NCBI GenBank assembly: GCA_016931875.1
Contig: JAFGDX010000454.1
Location: forward strand, 1 to 7,462
Direction of reading: 5' to 3'
Source: Prolixibacteraceae bacterium
GTDB lineage: Bacteria; Bacteroidota; Bacteroidia; Bacteroidales; Prolixibacteraceae
Length of the DNA: 7,462 nucleotides
Part shown: piece by piece, positions 1-6,463 of the stretch
Layout: the number at the start of each line of letters is the position of its first letter
Position numbering within the stretch: position 1 is the first letter of the stretch
Notes under the pieces: generated by a model
Seen by the model: the letters and a program-made list of their open reading frames with translations, nothing else
Told to the model about the DNA's origin: nothing
Databases searched by the model: none
Program-made: the position numbers and the translations under genes

Positions 1-1
1 A

Positions 2-328
2 ATTGAAAAACCGGATTATGTTGAATTTAACAGTTTGCTGCCACTTATATCCAACGCATCGGAAAAAAGCCCTTATCCGGAAATTTACGGTACTTATATG
101 AACTTACAACGTATGGTCAGAACGGACAAATACAAACTTATCGTGTATCCAAAAGCAAAAACTTTCCGTTTGTATGATATAGAAAACGACCCGCTTGAAA
201 TAAACGACCTGGCACAAAACCCGGGGTATTCAGAAATTGTAAAAGACCTTTTTAACCGGCTTGATAACCAACAAAAAACAATGAACGATACACTCAATTT
301 GAAATACAGTTTCCCCGCAATTTTATGA
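2..328 (+). CDS. S1-type sulfatase, C-terminal fragment (5' end outside window)
   Basis: The reading frame is open from the window edge to TGA at 326-328 and shows 108 codons of a C-terminal subdomain. The segment from about residue 30 to 75 reads like the end of formylglycine-dependent S1 sulfatases. It has YMNLQRMVRTDKYKLI, then a strand with KTFRLYDIENDPLEINDLA, followed by a helix ending in the last residues. The 'yRMvRtdkYKli ... LYDlenDPxExxNLa' pattern is typical of the family and forms the small C-terminal domain that packs on the catalytic domain. The catalytic part (Cys/Ser-x-Pro-x-Arg, metal-binding Asp/Asn) lies upstream and cannot be inspected, so subfamily and substrate are unknown. 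Such enzymes are normally exported and remove sulfate esters from glycans. A TTG at position 35 is an internal Leu codon, not a start. No clear terminator follows the stop. Confidence 0.85.
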   Translation: MEKPDYVEFNSLLPLISNASEKSPYPEIYGTYMNLQRMVRTDKYKLIVYPKAKTFRLYDIENDPLEINDLAQNPGYSEIVKDLFNRLDNQQKTMNDTLNLKYSFPAIL

Positions 329-666
329 ATTTCGTCTTTTCCTTTTCAAATGCAGTCATGATAAAAAACCGGGATAACATTACCGGAAATTTTCGTTTAA
401 GCGAAATGACAAAAATAAAAATTTATGCCGGTATTACTTTTCGGATCAGACATTTACTGAATTGTAATTTTAAAATTGATTTTACACCAGTATTACATCA
501 TATTTTCTTTAAAACTGAATAAAAAACTGACATTTATCTCATTTATGCCGTTAAAAAAACTGTAAATTTCTCACTTAAAAAAATTTAAACCTGCAGCCAA
601 AACTACCTGATTACTGACACAGTGTAACTAAAAAGTACAAAAATGTTATTTTTTAAAATTTGAAAC
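329..666. other. AT-rich gene-free region between sulfatase and M14 operon
   Basis: This 338-bp stretch has no convincing gene. A 65-codon open frame begins by an ATGA overlap with the sulfatase stop and runs to 522, but its translation is unlike any recognised domain and its composition is that of AT-rich noncoding DNA. The region should contain the end of the sulfatase transcript and the promoter and leader of the M14 operon. A weak -7-like site lies at 563-570 and an imperfect dyad at 611-627. The 10-mer ATTTATGCCG occurs twice, exactly 120 nt apart (421 and 541). No tRNA, riboswitch or strong terminator hairpin was seen. Confidence 0.7.
563..570 (+). promoter_or_regulatory. Possible Bacteroidota sigma-ABfr -7 element upstream of the M14 operon
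   Basis: TAAATTTC matches seven of the eight positions of the Bacteroidota -7 consensus TAnnTTTG (six fixed bases, five of them matching). An upstream TTTA at 542-545 is a poor stand-in for the -33 TTTG box, at a spacing of 17 nt. If used, it would give a leader of roughly 90 nt before the ATG at 667. In DNA this AT-rich such matches arise by chance, so this is only a candidate. Confidence 0.2.
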
Positions 667-2679
667 ATGATAAAAAAACTTTACTATGCGCTTTTAACCG
701 GTTTTTTGTGTTATTTACCGGTGTCGCTTTTTGCACAGAGCGATATTTCGTTTAATAAATACCACAGCCCGCCTGAGGTTCAGCAAGTGCTGAAACAATT
801 GCAGCAGGGCAATTCTGCCCAAACCGAAATACACACCATTGCTACCAGCCCGGGAGGGGCACCGGTAACGGTTCTGGAAATTGGAAAAAACCTGCAAGAT
901 GTACCTGCTGTTTTTGTTGGAGCCAACTTCGAGGGCAATATTCCAATTTCAACAGAAGGCGCGCTCGGTTTGGCAAAAATGCTTCTGGATTCATCGCGGT
1001 ACACCAAAAACCTTAAGTGGTATATCATGCCGCTTCCCAATCCTGATGCTGCAAAAGGTTATTTCAACACGTTAAAATACAACAGAACCGTAAATAATTT
1101 TGAAATTAACAACGACAATGACGAAGCCCTTAATGAAGACGGTTTTGACGATTTAAACGGCGACGGGCTGATTACCCAGATGCGTGTGAAGGATATGCAG
1201 GGAACGCACATTGTTTTAAAAAGCGAGCCCCGGATTATGGTCAGGGCCGACGCAACCAAAAGCGAACGCGGCGAATATAAAATATTCAACGAGGGCATTG
1301 ACAACGATGGTGACGGGAAATACAACGAAGACGGGGAAGGTGGAATTAACATCGGAATCTCGTTTCCGCATCTTTTTCCCTACAACAAAAAAGAAGCCGG
1401 TCAGTGGTCGGGGCAAGCTCCTGAAGTTTACGGTATCATGCGGTTTATTTTTGACCATCCGAATATTGCCATGGTGTATACGTTGGGAAGTTCCGATTTC
1501 TGTTTGGTTCCGCCCCAAGGGGGACGAAAAGGAGGAGCCAACCTGCAAAATTTTAAAATACCGTCCCGGTATGCACGAATGATGAATGCCGATCCCAATA
1601 AAACGTACCCCATGGAAGAAGTGATTGAAAAAGTAAAAGAGCTCCTTCCGCCGGGAACGGAAGTAACCCCATCGATGGTGGCGGGAATCCTTGGTCTTGG
1701 CGCAGCTGTAAATCCGCTGGATGAAGACCTGAAATTCTACACCCTCTTCTCAGAAGATTACAAAAAATACTTAAAAGCTAAAAACTTTAACACCGAGCGC
1801 CTTGCACCAGCACCTGCCAAAGATGGTTCGTTTGAATTATGGGCCTACTATCACCTCGGTGTCCCTTCATTTAGCATGAATTTATTCACCATTCCTAAAG
1901 TAAAGGAAGAAAAGAAAAAGGAGGCCGGAGAACTGACAATGGAAAAAGCAGGTGAAATGAGCACGGAAGAATTTGTGGCGCTGGGCGAAACTAAAATCGA
2001 TTCATTTTTAAAAACCAATAATGCCCCCGATCGTTTTTCTGGCCAGGGTGTTATTGAAATGATGCAGTCGGGCAAACTCACCCCGAAACAAATGGTGGAA
2101 ATGCTAAGCAAAAAGGATACTGACGATAAAAAGGATGCCCCGGATGAAAAAAACAAAGCACTTTTGGCCTGGTCGGAAAAAGAATGGCAAGGAAAAGGTT
2201 TTGTGCCATGGAAAAAAATTGATCACCCCGATTTTGAAGAGGCAGAAGTGGGCGGTTATGTTCCTTATCTTGAAAACACTCCAAAACCGGAAAGAATTGA
2301 TTCTCTGCTAAATATCCAACTTCCGTGGTTATTAAAACTTACTGAAAAAATGCCTTCGGTTTCCATTGCCAGCGAAAAAATTACGGATTTGGGAGGTGGA
2401 GTTTACCGGCTCGAACTTTTTGTTGAAAACAGTGGCTACCTGCCCTACCCGATTGCCATGGGCCAGCGCAACAATCAGCCTTCACCGGTGATTGTATTGC
2501 TTGAAGGAGACGTAAAACTACTGGAAGGATTAAAAAGAACTCCGCTGGGAAATATTGGCGGAAACCAGGTAAAAAAACTTACCTGGCTCTTGCAAAGCAA
2601 TAAAAAACCAGTTATTTCAGCCAAAATTGAATCAGAGGTATTTAGCCCGGATGTGAAACAAATAAAAATTGGAGGTTAA
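667..2679 (+). CDS. Exported M14-family carboxypeptidase homologue lacking all catalytic residues (pseudoenzyme)
   Basis: A 670-aa secreted protein with a signal peptide at residues 1-24 (hydrophobic core, ending SLFAQ). The M14 landmarks can be followed but the chemistry is gone. Where the neighbour has zinc-binding HGNE, this protein has EGNI (residues 89-92). The Asn-Arg substrate motif is replaced by Gly-Ile (230-231, within INIGISFPHLF). The third zinc His is Leu or Thr (272-273, in YTLGSSDF). The catalytic Glu is Asn405 (FSMNL), and the substrate Tyr aligns with Pro383. The Asp-rich insert is kept, with a DNDGDGKYNED loop at 212-222. Residues about 410-500 form a charged Lys/Glu-rich segment absent from the neighbour. 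After an HPDFEEAEVGG motif (520-530) comes a C-terminal beta-rich domain (about 565-670). ATG 667 is chosen because it gives the signal peptide; no Shine-Dalgarno precedes it. The family call is firm; the role (scaffold, regulator or ligand binder) is unknown. Confidence 0.85.
   Translation: MIKKLYYALLTGFLCYLPVSLFAQSDISFNKYHSPPEVQQVLKQLQQGNSAQTEIHTIATSPGGAPVTVLEIGKNLQDVPAVFVGANFEGNIPISTEGALGLAKMLLDSSRYTKNLKWYIMPLPNPDAAKGYFNTLKYNRTVNNFEINNDNDEALNEDGFDDLNGDGLITQMRVKDMQGTHIVLKSEPRIMVRADATKSERGEYKIFNEGIDNDGDGKYNEDGEGGINIGISFPHLFPYNKKEAGQWSGQAPEVYGIMRFIFDHPNIAMVYTLGSSDFCLVPPQGGRKGGANLQNFKIPSRYARMMNADPNKTYPMEEVIEKVKELLPPGTEVTPSMVAGILGLGAAVNPLDEDLKFYTLFSEDYKKYLKAKNFNTERLAPAPAKDGSFELWAYYHLGVPSFSMNLFTIPKVKEEKKKEAGELTMEKAGEMSTEEFVALGETKIDSFLKTNNAPDRFSGQGVIEMMQSGKLTPKQMVEMLSKKDTDDKKDAPDEKNKALLAWSEKEWQGKGFVPWKKIDHPDFEEAEVGGYVPYLENTPKPERIDSLLNIQLPWLLKLTEKMPSVSIASEKITDLGGGVYRLELFVENSGYLPYPIAMGQRNNQPSPVIVLLEGDVKLLEGLKRTPLGNIGGNQVKKLTWLLQSNKKPVISAKIESEVFSPDVKQIKIGG
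2671..2675 (+). promoter_or_regulatory. Ribosome binding site inside the end of the upstream gene
   Basis: GGAGG lies 6 nt before the ATG at 2682 and is formed by the last two Gly codons (GGA GGT) of the upstream M14 protein, whose TAA ends at 2679. It fixes the start of the second gene and suggests translational coupling. The other starts in this window have no comparable site. Confidence 0.75.
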
Positions 2680-2681
2680 TT

Positions 2682-4409
2682 ATGAAACCAACCATCGTAT
2701 TTATATTGCTGTTTGCTAGTTTTTCTACCGCCTTTTCTGCCGGTAATAAAGGAAAAATTGAAGTTCCGCTTCGTTTCGACAGATATTACAATTACAACGA
2801 AGTTATTACTGCTCTTCAAGTTTTACACGAAGCATATCCTGATTTAACAAAACTTGAAGTAGTTGGCAAAAGTGAAGAAAACCGGGATATTTACGCCTTA
2901 ACCATCAACAATCAAAAAACAGGCGAAGAACAGAGCAAACCAGGAGTTTACGTGGACGGAAATATCCACGGCAATGAAGTTCAGGCCGGTGAAGTTTGTT
3001 TGTATTATGCCAATATGTTGCTAACCAAATACGGAGAAAATGAAAAAATCACCCAGGTTGTCGACAACAATGCGCACTATATTATTCCGGTGGTGAATGT
3101 TGACGGCCGGTATCATTTTTTTGAAGATGCGCATACACCAAGCTCCAGCCGGAGTATCAGGGTGCCCAAAGACGATGACGGCGACGGGCTTTTTGATGAA
3201 GATTCGCCGGATGATCTGGATGGCGATGGGAGCATTACACAAATGCGAATTAAAGATCCGTTTGGAAATTACAAAGTGGATCCGGAGGATGAACGGATTT
3301 TGGTGAGGACAAAACCACACGAAAAAGGAGAATACACCCTGTTGGGTTACGAAGGTATCGACAATGACGGTGACGGAAAACTAAACGAAGATGCAGAAGG
3401 CTACCTCGATCCCAACCGGAACTGGGGTTTCAACTGGCAACCTCCGTATGTTCAGAGAGGCGCCGGAAATTTCCCCTTTTCAGGGGTGGGATTAAAAGCG
3501 GTTAATGAATGGATTGGAAAACGCCCGAATATAATTATCGGATTTGCATTTCACAACAGCGGAGGAATGTGGCTTCGTGTTCCGGCTGAAGAGTCAACCA
3601 GTATCCCGCAGGAAGATGTTGCCGCTTACGATGTAATTGGAAAAAATGCCCTCAAAATCACTCCCGGATATGTTTATATGCCGTCGTACCAGCTTTACCC
3701 AACCTATGGCGATTTTGACGGACAGTTGTACTTTGTGTTCGGAATTTTTGCCTTCACCGGTGAACTTTTCCAGCGCGAGTCGGAAACCTACCGCGAAAAT
3801 GCCAACAAACCCGGCCAGCAGGAAGACAGAGGCGATAACACTGAACGAAACCGGGAACAACTTCAATTTAACGACAATGTTACACAAGGCGAATTATACA
3901 AAAAATGGGAAAAATACAACCACCCTGTTTATGGTGAAGTTGAAATCGGCGGATGGGTAAAAATGAGTTCGAGACTGCCCCACCCGTTTATGCTGCCCGA
4001 ACTCGTTCACAGAAATGCTTCTGTTGTTCTTCTGGCTGCCGCAAATACTCCTGAAATAAGCATGGAAATATTTGATGTAAAAGAAGTTGAAAATAACCTT
4101 CATCAGGTACGCGTTCGTCTTAAAAACAAAAACGGATTGCCCTCAATGTCAAAAGAATCCGTAAACAAAAACATACACCGGCAGGATATTTTAAAAATAT
4201 CGGGGGGAAAAGTTGTTGCAGGTGGAAAAATTAACGATATTCGGCTGAATAAAGTCGATTACAAAGAGAAAAAACCGGAAGTTCAGTTCCTTTCAGTTCC
4301 AGGTTACGGGAATGTGGAATACCAGTTTTTAATTGAAGGAAAAAGCGAAATTACAGTTGAATATGAATCGTTAAAGGCAAAAAACCTGAAAACGTCTGTT
4401 AAACTATAA
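2682..4409 (+). CDS. Exported M14-family zinc carboxypeptidase with complete active site
   Basis: A 575-aa secreted metallopeptidase. The signal peptide is residues 1-20 (cleavage likely after FSA). The peptidase domain spans about 30-375. Zinc ligands are His96 and Glu99 (IHGNE) plus His291 (FAFHNSGG). Asn245-Arg246 (DPNRNW) match the carboxypeptidase A Asn144-Arg145 substrate clamp, Tyr339 matches Tyr248, and Glu361 (FTGELF) is the general base. About 70 extra residues lie between Glu99 and Arg246 and hold two Asp-rich loops (DDDGDGLFDED, 164-174; DNDGDGKLNED, 227-237) that resemble calcium-binding EF-hand or type-3-repeat loops. A conserved HPVYGEVEIGG motif (414-424) leads into a C-terminal beta-rich domain. 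It likely cleaves C-terminal residues or amide-linked groups from peptides outside the cytoplasm; specificity cannot be read. It is co-transcribed with the inactive paralogue 2 nt upstream and ends before a strong terminator. Confidence 0.93.
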   Translation: MKPTIVFILLFASFSTAFSAGNKGKIEVPLRFDRYYNYNEVITALQVLHEAYPDLTKLEVVGKSEENRDIYALTINNQKTGEEQSKPGVYVDGNIHGNEVQAGEVCLYYANMLLTKYGENEKITQVVDNNAHYIIPVVNVDGRYHFFEDAHTPSSSRSIRVPKDDDGDGLFDEDSPDDLDGDGSITQMRIKDPFGNYKVDPEDERILVRTKPHEKGEYTLLGYEGIDNDGDGKLNEDAEGYLDPNRNWGFNWQPPYVQRGAGNFPFSGVGLKAVNEWIGKRPNIIIGFAFHNSGGMWLRVPAEESTSIPQEDVAAYDVIGKNALKITPGYVYMPSYQLYPTYGDFDGQLYFVFGIFAFTGELFQRESETYRENANKPGQQEDRGDNTERNREQLQFNDNVTQGELYKKWEKYNHPVYGEVEIGGWVKMSSRLPHPFMLPELVHRNASVVLLAAANTPEISMEIFDVKEVENNLHQVRVRLKNKNGLPSMSKESVNKNIHRQDILKISGGKVVAGGKINDIRLNKVDYKEKKPEVQFLSVPGYGNVEYQFLIEGKSEITVEYESLKAKNLKTSVKL

Positions 4410-4431
4410 ATGCTGTTTAATATTTATTTTG

Positions 4432-4463
4432 AAAAGAGGTGCAAATTTATGCGCCTCTTTTTT
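4432..4463 (+). terminator. Rho-independent terminator of the M14 operon, probably bidirectional
   Basis: A 12-bp stem (4432-4443 paired with 4450-4461, one G-T wobble) with a 6-nt loop is followed on the plus strand by a T-run (4458-4463). It starts 22 nt after the M14 stop and abuts the stop of the convergent phosphatase gene at 4465. On the minus strand the A-run at 4432-4435 supplies a short U-tract, so it can plausibly serve both transcripts. Confidence 0.88.
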
Positions 4464-4464
4464 G

Positions 4465-4929
4465 TTAATCAACATATTTCAGAACCATTTCGCGGGTTAT
4501 CCCGTTTTGCACAAAAACGGTCTCCACGCCAAGGTTTCCAACTGCTTCAATGTTCCGGTACTCATCATCAAAAAATACCATTTCAGAAAAGGGCATTTGA
4601 AAATACCGTTGTATTTTTTTGAAATGCACAACCTTGTTCTCCGGGAATATTTCCATAACATCAAAATAGCTGCCGATATTAAAATGCTGAATCAGTTCCA
4701 GTGCCCAGCCGGGCTCAAAAGTGCGCGAGGCTGCGGCAATCCGTTTATTTTTCCGTTTTAGTTCCTTCAGAACAGGCAAAACATCGGGATACAAACAAAT
4801 CCAACGCCCGTCCCGGTCGCGTAACTTTCCATTTTCCCAGGTGTATGGAGGACGGGTGGCATCGCACCAGGTTCCTCCTGCATCCCAAAGTGTAAAATCC
4901 AAATCAAAAACAAATAGGTTAAGGTTCAT
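4465..4929 (-). CDS. HAD-superfamily magnesium-dependent phosphatase, MDP-1 type
   Basis: A 154-aa cytoplasmic HAD phosphatase. Motif I is FDLDFTLW, with nucleophile Asp9 and acid/base Asp11. Motif II is AAASRT (Ser68). A Lys at 99 (FPENKVVHF) and motif III FFDDEYRNI (Asp121-Asp122) complete the catalytic set. The order and spacing, plus the ENKVVHFKKI and GVETVFVQNG segments, fit the MDP-1/Acid_PPase group, whose animal members dephosphorylate phosphotyrosine and sugar phosphates in vitro. No cap domain of size is present, as usual for this group. ATG 4929 is preferred over a TTG two codons upstream (4935), because it places motif I at the usual distance and is the better codon. The gene lies 65 nt after dctM but behind a terminator, so it probably has its own promoter or depends on readthrough. 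Physiological substrate unknown. Confidence 0.88.
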   Translation of the reverse strand: MNLNLFVFDLDFTLWDAGGTWCDATRPPYTWENGKLRDRDGRWICLYPDVLPVLKELKRKNKRIAAASRTFEPGWALELIQHFNIGSYFDVMEIFPENKVVHFKKIQRYFQMPFSEMVFFDDEYRNIEAVGNLGVETVFVQNGITREMVLKYVD

Positions 4930-4941
4930 TCGCAAAAATTC

Positions 4942-4971
4942 AAAAAAATAAGGGAGTTAATTTCTCCCTTA
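4942..4971 (-). terminator. Rho-independent terminator of the TRAP operon
   Basis: On the minus strand, about 23 nt after the dctM stop, an 8-bp stem (4964-4971 paired with 4949-4956; core AAGGGAG/CTCCCTT) encloses a 7-nt loop. It is followed by a T-rich tract (complement of the A-run at 4942-4948). This should end most dctPQM transcripts before the phosphatase gene. Confidence 0.85.
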
Positions 4972-4994
4972 AAATATAGCTGTTAAAAAGTATT

Positions 4995-6458
4995 TCAGAA
5001 TCCCAAACGCTGTGGCAACCACAATGAAATTTCGGGAATATAAGTTACCAGCAGCAGCACCACCACCATGGCTATAAACATGGGCAGCAGAGGTTTTATT
5101 ACCTTGTCGATACTAAGCCCGGCCACGCTGCACCCGATAAACAATACCGAACCAACCGGCGGAGTACACAGACCTACACTCAGGTTTAACACCATAATGA
5201 TACCAAAATGAATCGGGTCAACCCCCATCGATGTAACTATGGGTAAAAAAATCGGGGTAAAAATCAAAACCGCCGGGGTCATGTCCATAAAAATACCCAC
5301 AAACAAAAGCAACATGTTAATTATCAGCAAAATCATAAACGGATTACTGGTTACCGACAACAAGCCCTCGCTTACATTTTGCGGAATATTTTCGTATGCC
5401 ATAATCCACGACAATCCCAAACACGTGGCAACAAGCAGCATCACAACACCGGTAGTTTTTACCGACCGCAAAATAATATCGGGCAAATCTTTTATCCGGA
5501 TTTGACGATAGATAAATGAGAGTATCAACGCGTAAAGAACGGCAATGGCCGAGGCTTCGGTTGCAGTAAAAAAGCCGGCAACAATCCCCCCAATTACAAT
5601 AACCAGCATGAGCAAACTGGGAATAGCATCCAGGAATTTACGCGATCCGGCCAGTGCTTTTTTCTTGTTTTTTATGGTTTTCAGGGTGGCCCAAACAGCA
5701 AAAGCAACAATAAAAGCATATAAAAAAATACGGTTAACCCCGGCTGAAAAAGTAGCTTTTGAAAGCGAAACACCTTTGTAAACAATCAAAAATGCAACAG
5801 CTATTAATGCAACAATTCCCAGGGCCTTAAAAGCAGCCTTTGTTCCGCTCTTTTTATAAATAAGCATGGTTATGGCCGTAATAATAATTCCCAACCCGGT
5901 AAGAATTCCCGGCAAATAACCAGCCAGGAAAAGCGCTGTGATTGACACACCTCCGCTGGCCAGTGAGTAAACAATAAGAATATTACTTGGAGGAATAGAC
6001 AAACCCGTTGTTGCTGAAGTAATGTTCACAGCGGCGCTAAAGTTTTCAGAGTACCCTTCCTTCTTCATTTCTGGTTGCATAATACTGCCAATTGCCGAGG
6101 CCGAGGCCGCCGCCGAACCGGAAATGGCACCAAACAGCATATTTGCAAGCACATTTACCATAGCAACTCCGCCCGGAATGCCACCTACCAAAACACGCGC
6201 AAAATCAATAAGCCGAATGGCAATTCCCCCGCTGTTCATAATATTTCCGGCCAAAATAAAAAACGGAATGGCAAGCAGCGCAAAACTGTCCAATCCGGTA
6301 GCCATACGTTGCGAAAACGTGGTTAATGCCGGAATCATGTCAATACTTACAAGCATGGTTAAAATACCGGAAATGCCAATACTAAATGCAATGGGAACGC
6401 CAATTACAAGAAGAATTACAAAGCTGAAAACAAGAACTAAAATTTCAAAAAATTCCAT
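4995..6458 (-). CDS. dctM: TRAP transporter large permease subunit, DctM family, enlarged
   Basis: A 487-aa polytopic inner-membrane protein and the ion-coupled translocation subunit of a TRAP transporter. Family motifs seen are FGAISGSAAASASAIGSIMQ (109-128), GLSIPPSN (152-159), FTATEASAIAVLYAL (297-311), a second-half MDMTPAVLIFTPIFLPI (391-407) and CTPPVG (431-436). These mark the two inverted elevator-type halves with their reentrant hairpins. Usual DctM length is near 425-430 aa. The excess lies at about residues 205-270, between the first and second halves, and reads as two extra hydrophobic segments (about 211-229 and 243-262) separated by a polar stretch. It starts at ATG 6458, 5 nt after the dctQ stop, and is the last gene of the operon, ahead of a terminator. 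It works with DctQ as the membrane complex that accepts substrate from DctP. Confidence 0.95.
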   Translation of the reverse strand: MEFFEILVLVFSFVILLVIGVPIAFSIGISGILTMLVSIDMIPALTTFSQRMATGLDSFALLAIPFFILAGNIMNSGGIAIRLIDFARVLVGGIPGGVAMVNVLANMLFGAISGSAAASASAIGSIMQPEMKKEGYSENFSAAVNITSATTGLSIPPSNILIVYSLASGGVSITALFLAGYLPGILTGLGIIITAITMLIYKKSGTKAAFKALGIVALIAVAFLIVYKGVSLSKATFSAGVNRIFLYAFIVAFAVWATLKTIKNKKKALAGSRKFLDAIPSLLMLVIVIGGIVAGFFTATEASAIAVLYALILSFIYRQIRIKDLPDIILRSVKTTGVVMLLVATCLGLSWIMAYENIPQNVSEGLLSVTSNPFMILLIINMLLLFVGIFMDMTPAVLIFTPIFLPIVTSMGVDPIHFGIIMVLNLSVGLCTPPVGSVLFIGCSVAGLSIDKVIKPLLPMFIAMVVVLLLVTYIPEISLWLPQRLGF

Positions 6459-6463
6459 ACTGT

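Noticed and set aside
369..386. CCGG...CCGG dyad after the sulfatase as a possible terminator
   Set aside because: Only four contiguous base pairs and no immediate T-run, so it is too weak to call.
325..522. 65-codon open frame overlapping the sulfatase stop by ATGA
   Set aside because: Apart from the start-stop overlap nothing supports it: the translation has no recognisable domain, signal or repeat, and it lies in AT-rich DNA where such frames occur by chance.
421..550. ATTTATGCCG repeated exactly 120 nt apart (421 and 541)
   Set aside because: Flanking bases differ and there is no third copy or array, so it does not support a repeat element.
667..2679. First M14 gene as a decaying pseudogene
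   Set aside because: It has 670 codons without frameshift or stop, an intact signal peptide, a conserved Asp-rich loop and tight coupling to the next gene, which favour a maintained non-catalytic protein.
4410..4761. Two plus-strand open frames after the M14 operon
   Set aside because: They run through the terminator and lie antisense to the well-supported phosphatase gene.
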